Shown piece by piece: positions 10,775-21,545 of a stretch of 64,000 bases of DNA (positions are counted from its first letter, which is position 1; every line of letters starts with the position of its first letter). A program made the position numbers and the translations under genes. The notes under the pieces were generated by a model that was not told the DNA's origin, did not search any database, and saw only the letters and a list, made by a program, of their open reading frames with translations. Source of the DNA: Micropterix aruncella (Eukaryota > Arthropoda > Insecta > Lepidoptera > Micropterigidae); NCBI GenBank assembly GCA_944548615.1, contig OX155973.1:21415386-21479385 (forward strand), in the 5' to 3' direction.

Positions 10775-11430
10775 AACTGATCTGATGATGTAGTCGGAAG
10801 ATATGAACTGGAACTTCATGATGGAACATTGATTGATGGAAATTTGATGGAAATTTGAACTTCATGATGGAAATTTGACCACGATTAGGTTTCAAGGTCT
10901 GATGATGAAGCCGGAAGATAGGCACTGGCATTCCATGATGGAATATCTTATCATAGCCAAGTTTGGACTCGTTAGAAAGGTCTTGTAATGGACTTTGACC
11001 ACGATTAACCCCTTGAGTATGATACGACCAAATCTGGTTCTGAAACAATTATCCGTTGAGTATGATACGACCAGATCTGGTTCCGCGTTTTTTTCACTTC
11101 TTTGACGTTCTCATATTTATTCATAATTATCTAATTGTTTTACAAAATGATATTTCAATATTCTATATTCGAAATTTCAATGCAATCATTGTGCAGTTGT
11201 TCTTTTTATGATTGGTGTAGTAGTTTCGTAGTTATAGTACTTTAAGGTCGATGTCGCCGAAAATCCTGCAAAAGAGACAGATGCATCCATGAAAATACCC
11301 ATTTACTCCAAGGGTTAAGTTTCAAGGTCTGATGATGAAGCCGGAAGACAGGAACTGGCATTCCATGATGGAATATCGTATCATAATCGTGTTTGCAGTT
11401 GTGAGAAAGGTCACGTAATGGACTTTGAAA
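10775..11430 (+). repeat. Tandem array, units of about 100-130 bp, split by a MITE
   Basis: At least three diverged units contain 'ggtctgatgatgaagccgga', then 'tggcattccatgatggaata' and 'aatggactttga'. The piggyBac-type MITE at 11009-11314 sits inside it; the neighbouring unit shows the uninterrupted sequence around the insertion point. Confidence 0.7.
11009..11314. mobile_element. TTAA-flanked MITE, family P copy 1
   Basis: 306 bp flanked by TTAA (11005-11008, 11315-11318). Ends CCCCTTGAGTATGATACG and TACTCCAAGGG. TTAA duplication and CCC...GGG ends are the piggyBac hallmark. No ORF. Same length as the copy at 46385-46690; an internally longer copy is at 51511-52200. Confidence 0.85.
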
Positions 11431-11489
11431 GCGTGTTTTTAGTGTTTTTTTTTTAAACTATTAATTTATATTTTTAATACAATAAAGGT

Positions 11490-11774
11490 ATTTTTAGGGT
11501 ACCCAAAAGTAACGGGATTTATTTTTTAAATCAAATTTTATTAACATAATAATAAAAACGAATTTAGTAATTTTTACAGTATTCTTTATTTGAAGGAACA
11601 CACATCCAATCTGTGTTTCCATTGATCGAAATATCTCTGGAACTCTTTGATTGAGATGTCCTTTAGTGTCGCCTAGGGACCTATACTAAGTAGGAATTGC
11701 CTTGTGTTCCCCCACTCTGACTTAGAGGCGGAGCTGCAGCAACAGTCCCGTTACTTTTGGGTACCCCCTCGTAT
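11490..11774. mobile_element. Mariner-type MITE
   Basis: The left end 'gggtacccaaaagtaacggg' is mirrored by the right end 'cccgttacttttgggtaccc' followed by CCTCG and TA. About 285 bp, no ORF. Single-end fragments of the same family occur at 17768-17825 and 34398-34507. Confidence 0.7.
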
Positions 11775-11993
11775 GTCAACTGGTCATTAGTAGGTTTTAG
11801 TTATTTGTTATTTCCTCTTCGGAAGATTTTAACACCAGCCATTTTTATGCTTCTGTGCAGTCATGTCACTCCTTTTCTTCCATTGCCTCCATGCTGAACA
11901 TGAGGCGAGTTGCAAAACACTTTGCAACATTCCTACATGATGTAGTTAACACAAATAAGCCTGGGTAGCCATACTCTGAAACTTTAATTACGT

Positions 11994-12123
11994 ATGGTCA
12001 CAAAACACCCACTCAACGGTCACAAAACACCCATTCCATGGTCACAAAACACCCTCTTTATGGTCACAAAACACCCTCTATGGTCACGAAACACTCACTT
12101 GGTGGTCACGAAACACTCACCTG
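11994..12123 (+). repeat. Minisatellite, 20-24-bp units
   Basis: Six units of 'ggtcacaaaacacccnnnnn' and variants. The short open frame over it is repeat-derived. Confidence 0.8.
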
Positions 12124-12290
12124 CATATAGTACCTTGCCACAGATAAACGAGCTAAAAAAGAAGCTTCACCTGTAATAAACTCCTGACGATTATCAGGCA
12201 TAATGCCTACGGGTGCAACTTTTGATGGTATATTAATCCATTTAGTAGATTAACGCAGTCATGATTTATTTTTCTTACTTGAATAGTTAA

Positions 12291-12933
12291 CCCTTCGAGT
12301 AGCGGCATAATTTCATGGCAGACCGCGGCAATTTATTATAATTTCTTGCATTATCGCCGCGCTCGACAAAAAGTACTAAAACTATGAAACTACTATAGCA
12401 ATCACAAAAACAATAACTATGCAATGATCGCATTGATAGAATATTGAAATGTCATTTTGTAAAACAATTAGATAATTATGAATAAATATGAGAAAATCGA
12501 AAAAGTGAAAAAAACTCGTCATTTCTAACTTGTACTTGTCTTTCGGAAAACTACGGAACCCTATTTAGAAATTGTAAATACTATCGTGATCTTTATTAGA
12601 TTCTCTTATCAAAGGTAACATTTCGTTTTGCTTATTTACATACAAAAATATTTAGATATTAGCTCATAAAAACCAATATTTTTTTTTATGATTTCCCGAA
12701 GAAAAAAAAATATGTTTGACAGTAGAATTTTACCAGAAATATCCGCGAAATTATTCTAGCGGCCGTCTATGTATCTATGGTAATAATGAGATATTTGGTA
12801 TGGATTTTAGTATGCGTTCGAATTAGAAAATAATATTACTGTGCGATCCGGGAGCAAGCCGCCAATATTGGTTGTTAAGTAGTCAACGGTGTTCTGATGT
12901 GCAACCAAATTTGGTCGTTACGTAGCCGAAGGG
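12291..12933. mobile_element. TTAA-flanked MITE, family Q
   Basis: 643 bp bounded by TTAA at 12287-12290 and 12934-12937. Ends CCCTTCGAGTAGC and GTAGCCGAAGGG. Its interior has a stretch ('ttttgtaaaacaattagata') that is the reverse complement of part of family P, so the two families share ancestry. No ORF. Confidence 0.8.
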
Positions 12934-13163
12934 TTAATCGAAATATTGATATTTTTTGCTTAATTAAATAGATATCTTATAAAACTACTATCAATAAATA
13001 CTTTGTCATAAGGCGGCACACTAGATTTTATCTAATAAAAGTTTTAGACTGCTTCTCGCTGAACAACTTGAAAGATTCTTTTTAAATGAAGAACATAAGC
13101 ATTGAAAAATACCATTATTTATTTCACTGATACTTTTTGTATAACAATAATTAAATATTAACG

Positions 13164-13306
13164 CTATGACACACTCTCCTGTACCACTTTCTCGAGTCCT
13201 TCTTGCACTATTTTCAAATCTGATGCATGCTTGTTGATGGTGTCGATGAGATGTACCATTCCTTTGTGTTCCAGTGAGAGAAGCTGCTTCACGTCTTCCA
13301 ATGCAT
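13164..13306 (-). CDS. Nup54: Nup54 terminal exon with stop codon
   Basis: The acceptor TTTTCTTTACAG precedes 13306. Two bases complete Asp; then ALEDVKQLLSLEHKGM, VHLIDTINKHASDLKIV and QEGLEKVVQESVS, ending at TAG (13164-13166). It matches the C-terminal helix of vertebrate Nup54 ('LREIKQHLKQQQEGLSHLISIIKDDLEDIKLVEHGL'). The protein ends a few residues earlier than the vertebrate one. A possible poly(A) signal lies 41 bases downstream. Confidence 0.94.
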
Positions 13307-13639
13307 CTGTAAAGAAAACACATTATGAAAAAAAGTGAGTTGTGTCACTTAGACATTCCCAGTAGCCAACCCAATTCAAAATAAAACATAAATGTCGGAT
13401 TTGTTTATGTCCTCCCGTCATGTGATTTTATGCATATTTTTATAGCAATCGTCACATTTTATCGGAAAATCAATGTAAAATTGGCAAAATATGAATTAGG
13501 ATACGTTGAAATACTTTTCTCGTAAAATATGCATTAAAAACGGATAAAAAACAACTTTTAAAGTGATCTCCAACAATTGTATGGACAAGTTCTGGCAACT
13601 ATATAAAATATGACTCACACATAGATATAGAGCATGTTA

Positions 13640-14424
13640 AGTCAAAACTTTCGTCAGCCTGCTATGCTCTATTACGCATCAGAAATTGTTTGGAGAGAAC
13701 TGAAGTAATATCGGCCTATTACGCGCTAGTTGAGTCACACCTGCGCTATGGTATTCTTTTATGGGGTAATGCAGCACACATCAACAGTGTATTCACTCTC
13801 CAGAAAAGAGCCATACGTGCGATAGTAGGTATTGGTCCACGGCAGTCATGTCGTGAACACTTCCAAAAACTAGGGATATTGACCGTATATGCGATTTTTG
13901 CTCAAGAAGCTCTTTGCGAATTCTATTGCAATAAGAGCTCGGCCATATCCCACGAGGAAGTACATCGGCATGACACCAGGAATAAAACCCTGTATCTCCA
14001 ACCGTTCGTAGCACGTACTGCCAAGTTCCAGGCGACTAGTCGATACTTAGGCCTCAAACTTTTCAATAAATTGCCCGAAAGATTAAAAGAAATTAAAAAC
14101 ATCGATATTTTCAAGAGATCCATCCGAGTCTATCTGCTTAAAATCAACATGTATGCCCATAACGACTTCTTAAAATATTTTGAAAATACATAGCATCGTA
14201 TCTACCCATTTAATCTAATACATATTATTTACCGTTAATTGTTTTGTTGTAAACTGTTATCATATAGTCTATGTTTTCGTAAATTGGTAAGTTTAAAACT
14301 ATATATTGTATATCATCTCTTGTCTAAATTGAGTAACTAATTTAAGATTAATTACTGTCATTCCTACACAATTGTATGGTTGTATTGGAAATAAATACCT
14401 TTTACTTTACTTTACTTTACTTTA
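13640..14424 (+). pseudogene. 5'-truncated LINE (CR1/Jockey group), RT C-terminus
   Basis: An open frame from 13690 to 14193 (167 codons) reads ISAYYALVESHLRYGILLWG, then VFTLQKRAIRAI and KLFNKLPERLKEI-NID-FKR. This is the thumb/C-terminal region of CR1/Jockey-group reverse transcriptases. The catalytic fingers and palm are missing. The 3' end carries a (TTTAC)n tail at about 14398-14424. Lies in the last Nup54 intron, antisense to Nup54. A related copy is at 49018-50030. Confidence 0.85.
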
Positions 14425-14935
14425 CACACTATGCCTGTACACAAAAATAGGATTATTCTTCAATCGAATGGAATACTTGAGTCAATTTGCCCAAAATGTA
14501 GACTTAGCCCCCTCTATCCATTCACCACAGAAGTATAGATAAGTATTGGAGCAGCAATATGAATTGAGGTACAATTTTATATCAAAGTATCCTTTATCCC
14601 CATCAGAATCATTCCTTACCAAGAATCCCCATTTCATTTCGGTATGACTATTGATTATAAAGTGTAATAGACTTATATGGAAACCAGTATGATACATATG
14701 GAAACCAGTATTTTACTACGAAACATAAAATGTAGATGGCGTTCATGTTCCTAAAAAGATTATAATGTTTGATTTGGCAACTTTCGTGATACAACGTAGA
14801 TGTGCACTGTAGATGGCGCTCTGAAAACGGCTGTACGGTATAAAATAATAACATATTCGATAATATTCAATAATAATAAATATTATTTAATAATAATAAA
14901 TTCAAGATATTATTCAATAATCATAAATTCGATTC
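14425..14935. other. No gene recognised
   Basis: Intronic AT-rich sequence. It contains a small direct repeat 'atggaaaccagta' near 14676 and 14698, and nothing else identifiable. Confidence 0.45.
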
Positions 14936-14937
14936 TA

Positions 14938-16150
14938 AGCAATTCCAAGGATCCGGCAATATCGAAGCAAGTAATAAGTGGCCGTAGTGAGTCAAATGAT
15001 CTACAAGCCCGCTTAGACTTCCACAAAAAGTTCCTTACAACCATGAGCGATGTAGACTTAAAGAAGTCTCTCTTGTGGGGAGATTACAACAGCAATAATA
15101 TGGCTCACGCTATTGGCCTTCAATGCCAGAATGATAGGACAACAATTGGAGACTTTTGCATTCCTCCTCCAATGCACTGGAAAGTAATGTTGTATGACTG
15201 GACGCCAGAGATGCTGAAATTTTATTTAAGTGCCTTTCAGCATACGCTTCCAGACCCCAGTAACCTCGCTCGTTGAAGCTTTGCCGAGGATAGTTCATGC
15301 CCCCTTTGTAGCAATACCTCTCGCACAGCCAGGCATATTCTAGCTGGCTGCAAGGTGGCCTTAGATCGAGGACGGTACACTTACCGCTACGACAAAATCC
15401 TTGCTGTTATTCGCGAGGTAATTAGCCTCTCAGTGGCTTGTGCCAACAAGGGTTTGACAGTACCCTCCAAACCCCCAATACAGAAAACATTGGAATCTGG
15501 AGGTCGATTCGGTCTCTAAGCAGTATGAATTTCCTGAAAGTCTCGGATGCTCAGCCCTGCGTCCAGATATAACTCTTTACTCTCTATCTCGGAAGATGGC
15601 CCTTAGTTAGTTAGTTAGTTAGTTTATCTGGGCTTTTTCCCGCACTTGGCCTCTTGATTGGGCCGCTGTGCGTGGCTCATGTTTCTATTTATGTTACTCC
15701 AGCCAACCCAGGCTGTCCCAGAAGGTTAGCAGCCTGTTTGGGTTGCTACAGGCCTCCGAGACAGATGCTGGAGATTGTAGTATTCTTGCCCGTTGCTCTG
15801 CCACGCTCCTGCATTCCATGAGCACATGCTGTGGCATTTCTTCTTCCTCCATGCATCCTCTGCATAGAGGGCTGTCTGTCACACCTATGGTAACCAGGTG
15901 TTTGTTTAGGGGAAAGATGGCCCTTATCGTAAAATGAACTGTTCCATGGGAATCAAATATCCCAAAAGACCACGAGTACAAATTAAATAAATACCATGAT
16001 CTCGCAAATGCCGTCACCTGGAACGGCTTCACTGTTCACCTTCACGCGGTGGAAGTTGGCGCTCGTGGCCTGCCAGCTAAATCTATGTTTCACCTTTTTA
16101 AAGATCTTGGTCTCTCCAGGAAAATAATCAACTCCTTCTTAGAAAAATTA
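14938..16150 (+). pseudogene. RLE-type LINE C-terminal fragment, copy 1 (interrupted)
   Basis: The frame gives LKKSLLWGDYNSNNMAHAIG, MHWKVMLYDWTPEMLKFYL, a damaged C-x2-C...H-x4-C knuckle (CPLCSNTSRTARHILAGC) and part of the RPDITLYSLS endonuclease-like region. There is a TGA at about 15274, and compared with the 20593 copy an internal deletion around 15485. A second LINE fragment is inserted at 15606-15911. In related LINEs this region follows the reverse transcriptase. Confidence 0.8.
15606..15911 (-). mobile_element. Nested 5'-truncated LINE fragment with 13-bp TSD
   Basis: Flanked by AAGATGGCCCTTA at 15593-15605 and 15912-15924. On the minus strand it encodes LNKHLVTIGVTDSPLCRGC, then MEEEEMPQHVLMECRSVAEQ, the cysteine/histidine tail of a LINE polyprotein. 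It ends in a (CTAA)n tail, seen as TTAG repeats on the plus strand at 15603-15622. The host sequence resumes exactly after the duplication. Confidence 0.85.
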
Positions 16151-16199
16151 TCTAACACATTATCTAACAATTTACGCATCTCAAATTCTATGTCATTGC

Positions 16200-16268
16200 C
16201 ACCTATTAATGGCATTCTAACCTATAAACAAACAAAAAAATGTGATAGATGGCACTAATAACTGGATA
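16200..16268 (+). repeat. Repeat containing 'tgtgatagatggcactaata', left part
   Basis: The same sequence recurs at 18545-18650 and continues after element X at 16787, so element X copy B split one copy of this repeat. Confidence 0.6.
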
Positions 16269-16786
16269 ACAACAACGGGCGAACCCGTCATCTCATGAAG
16301 TTTTAACGAAATGTATCGTTCTGTCTCCCGTGAGGTGAGCGCAGAAGACTTGGGACGAAAAACAATCCACAGTCTAGCTACGCCACCTGCCCATCAGAGG
16401 CCAATGCCTTATGGCGAGGCACCGGGAAAGGTATCCAGTGGACAGCCTCGCTCCCTGACTACCAGTTTGGAAGTATATCTCCGTCTGGAATTAACCTTCA
16501 GGATACCTCCTAGCTCCTGACTGGTTACAGGACCGAGGTCGCTTGCGCAGACCTCTCCCTTAACAGCGGTGATACGGTGTCAACCGAATCTATCGCGGGC
16601 CACGGCATCCTTTGCCCGGCTTATTCACCCGGGATCAGGTGGCCGAATGGTCATTTCAAGAGCAGTTGCCATAAGGTTAACAACCACCCCCGCTCTATAG
16701 GAAACATTACTGTTCCCTGACCCGACCTGACCGACCCTGAACGAATGGGTCTTCGTAGCCAACTCCAACAGGGCTCATTAGCTCCT
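16269..16786 (-). mobile_element. Element X, copy B (minus, internally shortened)
   Basis: 518 bp flanked by a 13-bp duplication TAATAACTGGATA (16256-16268, 16787-16799). On the minus strand it runs from GGAGCTAATGAGCCC to ...GACGGGTTCGCCCGTTGTTG, matching copy A with internal losses. No ORF conserved with other copies. Confidence 0.75.
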
Positions 16787-17035
16787 TAATAACTGGATAG
16801 TGTTATTATCGCTGGTTAAACTGGGGGTTTATATTCAATCGGTCCTTTATAAAAAACCGTTCATTATCTGTATATAGATGGCCAAATAAATTGCTATTAC
16901 TTTCGATGTTAATGCTAACAGCGCCACCTGCATTTCGGCGGCAATAAATGGTTGACCAAATATCTTATAGAAGTGAGCAATCTGATACACTATTTAATCA
17001 ATGGTATAATCTAGCATATAATAAAAATTACCAAC

Positions 17036-17123
17036 CTGGGTCCATGACGTAGCGCTCGACTGATTGCGAGACCGATTGGCAACGTTGCATCCGCATCTGC
17101 GACAGCAATTCACTAAGACGACC
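17036..17123 (-). CDS. Nup54: Nup54 exon, GRLSELLSQMRMQ segment
   Basis: The acceptor TTTTTTACTTAG precedes 17123; the donor GTTGGTAA follows 17036. Phase 0 entry; 29 codons: GRLSELLSQMRMQ, then RCQSVSQSVERYVMDP, plus one base. It matches vertebrate 'GRLNELMSQIRMQ...ERYYIDADLL'. The split codon becomes Asp with the next exon. Length 88 bases; a different frame is open across it. Confidence 0.92.
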
Positions 17124-17298
17124 CTAAGTAAAAAAGCACATTTATAGCAATATGCAGACACACTTGATTCTGTGCAGTATTCCAAAACCTTTTGAACCCT
17201 GCAGTGGTCGCGTGATCTACATTTGTAGACCAACATCTTAGAAAATAGATTTTCTACGAATCTGTCTTAGCGCGTGTACTTAAAGCTCATTAAACACA

Positions 17299-17640
17299 CT
17301 AACCGCTTAGTTTTATTATTATTATTACTTTTACAATCAGGCGGCATAATTGCTGATAAGTCTGAATATAAAACCGAGTACAATTACAATTTCTGTTTAA
17401 GATGTGCGATAATCTATTTTTGAATACGTCGACACTACACGCTTCAACCACTTCAGCAGGTAAACTGTTCCACTGGTCCAAAATCCGGTTGCTTAGAAAA
17501 TGTTTTCTAGGATTTATGTAGAATCGTGTTTTCTCCAGTTTAAAGTTGTGTCCTCGCAAATGACACTTGTGGTTTTGCTTAAAGATAGAAGACAAATCGG
17601 GGCAATTGTAGTTTGGTTGGTTCGCTGGCGACTTACGCAC
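17299..17640 (-). pseudogene. CR1-like LINE C-terminal remnant
   Basis: 113-codon minus frame with RGHNFKLEKTRFYINPRKHF, LSNRILDQWNSLPAEVVEA and SVDVFKNRLSHI, a typical CR1-group reverse-transcriptase C-terminus. 5'-truncated. Confidence 0.8.
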
Positions 17641-17767
17641 GTTTTAGAAGATAGGGTTAAACTCTGTGGTTCATTATGTACCCCGTGCGACCTATTACCC
17701 TTACGTATTTTTTTAAATAACCTATTTTTCGCTTTTTACTGTATTTGTTTATGCAATCCATTGTTTT

Positions 17768-17825
17768 AATACGAGGGGGTACCCAAACGTAACCGGAATG
17801 GCAAAGCTGTGGGAATTTATACACT
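17768..17825 (+). repeat. Mariner-type end fragment
   Basis: TACGAGGGGGTACCC followed by 'aaacgtaaccggaatggc', matching the ends at 11490-11774. Only one end is present; a GT-rich array follows. Confidence 0.6.
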
Positions 17826-17831
17826 AGGGAG

Positions 17832-17905
17832 AGTTTGTTTGTTTGTGTGTGTGTGTGTATGTGTGTGTATGTGTATGTGTGTGTTTGTGTGTGTGTGTTT
17901 GTGTG

Positions 17906-17939
<34 letters not shown>

Positions 17940-18352
17940 AATGTGTTTGTGTGAGTATGTTTGTGTGTGAATGTGTTTGTGTGAGTGTATGTTTGTGTAT
18001 GTAAGGGTGTTTGTGTGTCTGTGTGTGTTTGTATGTGTGTGTTTGTGTGTGTGTGAGTGTGTTCGAGTTTGTGTTCATGTGTGTGTTCATGTATGTGTGG
18101 GTTGTTGTGGGTGGGGTGTGTGTTGGGTGTGTGTGTGTTGTGTGTGTGTGTGTGTGTGTTGTGTGTGAGTTGTGTGTGAGTTGTGTGTGTGATGTAAGTG
18201 TGTGTGTGTGTGTGTTGTTGTGTGTGTGTGTTGTGTGTGTGTTGTTGTGTGTGTGTGTTGTTGTGTGTTGTTGTGTGTGTTGTTGTGTGTGTTGTTGTGT
18301 GTGTTGTTGTGTGTTTGTATTGTGTGCGTGTTGTTGTGTGTGTGTTGTGTGT
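17832..18352 (+). repeat. (GT)n-rich microsatellite, about 520 bp
   Basis: Long run of TG dinucleotides with interspersed TTG, TATG and GAG variants, passing from TGTG to TGTTG units. Open frames on both strands here are purely repeat-derived. Confidence 0.95.
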
Positions 18353-18544
18353 GTTCGAAATGAAATAATAATATAATAAAAAACGACTTTTTAAACCATA
18401 GCTCTTATTATTTTATTAGTATTGCATAAAGATGTAAATTTTTAATTTGGTATAAAAATTTAAATACTCAATAAATATTCACTTAAATGTTCAGATAGAC
18501 TAAATGACATTCCATCTCTACGTATTATTTCTGTGATGTAAACA

Positions 18545-18655
18545 ACCTATACAAAAAATGTGATAGATGGCACTAATAATTGAATGTTATTATTGTTATC
18601 ATTGGTTAAATTATTGGGTTTTTATAATTAATCAGTCTTTATAAAATAATATAGT
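18545..18655 (+). repeat. Second copy of the 'tgatagatggcactaata' repeat
   Basis: Parallels 16235-16268 plus 16800-16870, without the element X insertion, and so provides the empty-site comparison. Confidence 0.6.
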
Positions 18656-18718
18656 GTTAGTTCATGCTATGTAGTTTTATAAGTATTTCAATAAATAAAA
18701 ATAAAACAGTGAACTTAC

Positions 18719-18838
18719 ATTGAACAGCGTTGGAGAAGCAAGTTGCACCTGAAGCGTATGCAATCTCATCTTGACGGATTCCTCTTCTTGCGATAAAGCC
18801 TGTCCAATCCGCCTTGTTGTCTCCAGTTTGCCCGTAAC
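18719..18838 (-). CDS. Nup54: Nup54 exon, coiled-coil segment
   Basis: The acceptor TTTTGTTAG precedes 18838; the donor GTAAGTTC follows 18719. Forty codons, phase 0 to 0: VTGKLETTRRIGQALSQEEE, then SVKMRLHTLQVQLASPTLFN. It aligns with vertebrate 'IKQEIQRKSGYAIQADEEQL-VQLDTIQGELNAPTQF'. The longer open frame at this site (GYGQTGDNK...) is a shadow: it does not join the neighbouring exons and resembles no family. A 13.5-kb intron holding the BEL element separates this exon from the previous one. Confidence 0.92.
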
Positions 18839-19108
18839 CTAACAAAATTATCACCGTTTCAAGAAATACTAAAAATAAATGTTTCATATTCATATTCATA
18901 TTCATTTTATTGGTATACTGGTATACAAGTCAGATTAGCAAACATTCATACATATTAGCAAACAAACATATATATTTTTTTATTGTAAAGAAAAAATTAA
19001 ATAAACAAAACAAAATGAAGAAAAAAAAAATACAAGAATAGTGTAAAAAGAAGAAAATACAAGACAAAATGCAAAAAGATCATTAAATACTTTAGCCACC
19101 AAAGCATT

Positions 19109-19640
19109 TTAGACTTCACTTGAGTAATATTCCTCCAGTGAGTAAAACGCCTTATCTGTAAGGTATCTCTTAAGGCGAAACACGTCAAGAGATTGCGCCT
19201 GCCTAATGTGCTCGCTGAGTTTGTTGTAAACCGCTGGGCCGGCGATATAGGCTAGCCTCTCCGACTTGGATAATGCATGACTTACCGAACGTAGCATGCT
19301 ACGGGATCTTGTTGGATAGTGATGATGCACACCATTCACTTCAAAATCGGCTAGATTTCTGCGAACGAACAGCGCTACTTCCATTATATAAATGGACGGC
19401 AGCGTCATGATGCAGAGATCTCTAAACAGAGGCCTAGCTGGCGTATCAAGCGCCACACGCGCTATTGTGCGGACTGCACGCTTCTGCATAACGAAAGCCC
19501 TCTGCCTGTCGGCTGCTTGCCCCCATAACTCCGCGCCGTACGTTTAGCAGTGAATGAACATGTGCAAAGTAACACATGCGCAGCGCGGATAAATCGAGAA
19601 ATGAAGCGATGATGAGCCAAGAGATGAGATGATGACATAA
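19109..19640 (-). pseudogene. LINE reverse-transcriptase C-terminal remnant
   Basis: The minus frame 19109-19489 reads MQKRAVRTIARVALDTPARP, LFRDLCIMTLPSIYI and LSKSERLAYIAGPAVYNKLSE, the LQKRAIR-type thumb region of Jockey/CR1-group elements. A frameshift near 19490 separates upstream pieces. Inactive. Confidence 0.75.
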
Positions 19641-19689
19641 TGAGCCAAGTCTACTCTCTATCTTATAAAGAAGGCTTTTCAACACCTGT

Positions 19690-20215
19690 CAATAGAGGTG
19701 TTTATAAAGGTCGACAAGGCATATGTAAGGCCTATTCTTGAGTATAGCTATCAGCTCTGGAACCCCTACTTATGAAAATATGTAATGTCCTGGAAAAAGT
19801 ACAGCGAAGGGCAACGAAAAAGCCAGTGGGCCTGAATAATAGGAATTATAAAGATCGCTTGGAATTATTTGGAATGACTACTCTCAAACAAAGAAGACAA
19901 AGAGGGGACCTGAATGAGGCATTCAAAATTCTGACAAATTACTACGATGTACCTGAGCTAAACAACATTTACAAATTCAACATCAACACAAATGAATGAG
20001 GTCACAGCTGAAAACTCAACCGTGCAAAATTAAAAACTAATCCTCTTAAGAACGTCCTGCAAAATAAAGAGGTGTTCATGTGGAATAAACTACCATTTGA
20101 AGTGATTTATGCAAGCACTGTCAATCAATTTAAAAACAGACTCGATTTGTACCTGAAAACTTTTTGATATTGTTTATGACTAGCTTTACAATATCTGATC
20201 TAGATGTATCAAATT
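19690..20215 (+). pseudogene. LINE RT C-terminal remnant
   Basis: Broken frames read AYVRPILEYSYQLWNP, CNVLEKVQRRATKKPVGLNN and FKILTNYYDVPELNNIYKF. Same family as the remnants at 4996-5490 and 52205-53160. Confidence 0.75.
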
Positions 20216-20574
20216 ATAATCACATCAGCAAGTTGTCTAGTGTTTGCTGATGACGTCAAATTATTTTTATCTACTGGAAGTGCTGAGTGTGAAGTGATAT
20301 TAATGCAGTTTATGCATGGAGCCAAGCTCGTAAACTTCACTTCAATATTAAAAAATGTTCAGTGATGACATACGAAGATTGCCTGCTCATCTGATGTATG
20401 ATTACTCCATCGCTTGATCTGTACTTCCCAAAGTGACTGAAGTCAAGGACTTGGGATTTTTTTTCGACCCCCACTTAAACTTTAAGGAACACATTAGGCA
20501 ACTATATACAACTTCTTTCAAGCTTCTGGGGTTTGTGATACGGCAATCCAAACACTTCAATAATTGCATTCCTT
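20216..20574 (+). pseudogene. LINE RT palm fragment (FADD motif)
   Basis: Contains CLVFADDVKLFLSTGS, the catalytic F-A-D-D box of reverse transcriptase, then after frame breaks VTEVKDLGFFFDPHLNFKEH and LLGFVIRQSKHFNN. It runs directly into an RLE-type LINE fragment at 20575. Either the two are separate truncated insertions abutting each other or a recombined junction. Confidence 0.75.
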
Positions 20575-21545
20575 CCTTGCATTCCTCTTCCAATGCACTG
20601 GAAAGTAATGTTGTATGACTGGACGCCAGAGATGCTGAAATTTTATTTAAATGCCTTTCAGCATACACTTCCAGACCCCAGTAACCTCGCTCGTTGGAGC
20701 TATGCCGAGGATAGTTCATGTCCCCTTTGTAGCAACACCCCTTGCTCAGCTAGACATATTCTAGCTGGCTGCAAGGTGGCTTTGGATCAAGGACGGTACA
20801 CTTACCGCCACGACAAAGTCCTTGCTGTTATTCGCGAGGTACTTAGCCTCTCAGTGGCTTGTGCCAACAAGGGTTTGACAGTATCCTCCAAACCCCCAAT
20901 ACAGTTTGTGCGGGTTGGCTCTAAAGGCAAAAAACATCGCACTGCAAAACCTTTCTCAATAATCGAGAAAGCTTCAGATTGGATTATGGAGGTCGATTCG
21001 GTCTCTAAGCAGTATAAATTCCCTGAAAGTCTCGGATGCACAGCCCTGCGTCCAGATATAACTCTTTACTCTCTATCTCGGAAGATGGTCCTTATCGTAG
21101 AATTAACTGTTCCATGGGAATCAAATACCCCAAAAGACCGTGAGTACAAATTAAATAAATACCATGACCTCGCAAATGCCGTCACCCGGAACGGCTTCAC
21201 TGTTCACCTTCACGCGGTGGAAGTAGGCGCTCATGGCCTGCCAGCTAAATCTTTGTTTCACCTTTTTAAAGATCTTGGTCTCTCCAGAAACTCCTTTCTA
21301 GAAAAATTATCTAGAACCGCGATTTCTGCATCTCAAATTCTATGGCTTCGAAGGGGGAGTGAATGGGTGGTAAGGTGAACGCTCACATGTGGGAAGACAG
21401 CTGTCCTAAACCTACCACCGCCGGTCCTAAGTCCGGAATCCACCCTTCACCTCCCAGAAGTGTAATAATTATATATGATGGGCCCGATTTTTGGTCGGTG
21501 AATTCCATGGCAGCTCCGTTTGTATTTTATTTATTCGGGTTATGC
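20575..21545 (+). pseudogene. RLE-type LINE 3' part, copy 2 (best preserved)
   Basis: A 261-codon open frame (20593-21378). Order: MHWKVMLYDWTPEMLKFYLN, a CCHC knuckle C-x2-C-x9-H-x4-C in CPLCSNTPCSARHILAGC, GRYTYRHDKVL, then a PD-(D/E)XK-like stretch RPDITLYSLS...VLIVELTVPWE and HLHAVEVGAHGLPAKSLF. The combination recalls LINE proteins with a C-terminal restriction-like endonuclease. The reverse transcriptase is absent. A 3' UTR follows and ends in TTTATTTATT at about 21545. Confidence 0.8.

Noticed and set aside
11994..12123. CRISPR-like array
   Set aside because: Eukaryotic minisatellite: units are adjacent with no unique spacers.
13021..13323. 100-codon minus frame as a gene
   Set aside because: Overlaps the Nup54 terminal exon in the wrong frame; only the Nup54 frame is conserved.
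17824..18376. Cys/Val-rich or His/Thr-rich open frames
   Set aside because: Pure (GT)n microsatellite translation.
18657..18905. 82-codon minus frame (GYGQTGDNKADWTGF...) as a small protein
   Set aside because: The adjacent frame in the same place is the Nup54 exon 18719-18838 with matching splice sites; this frame is a shadow.
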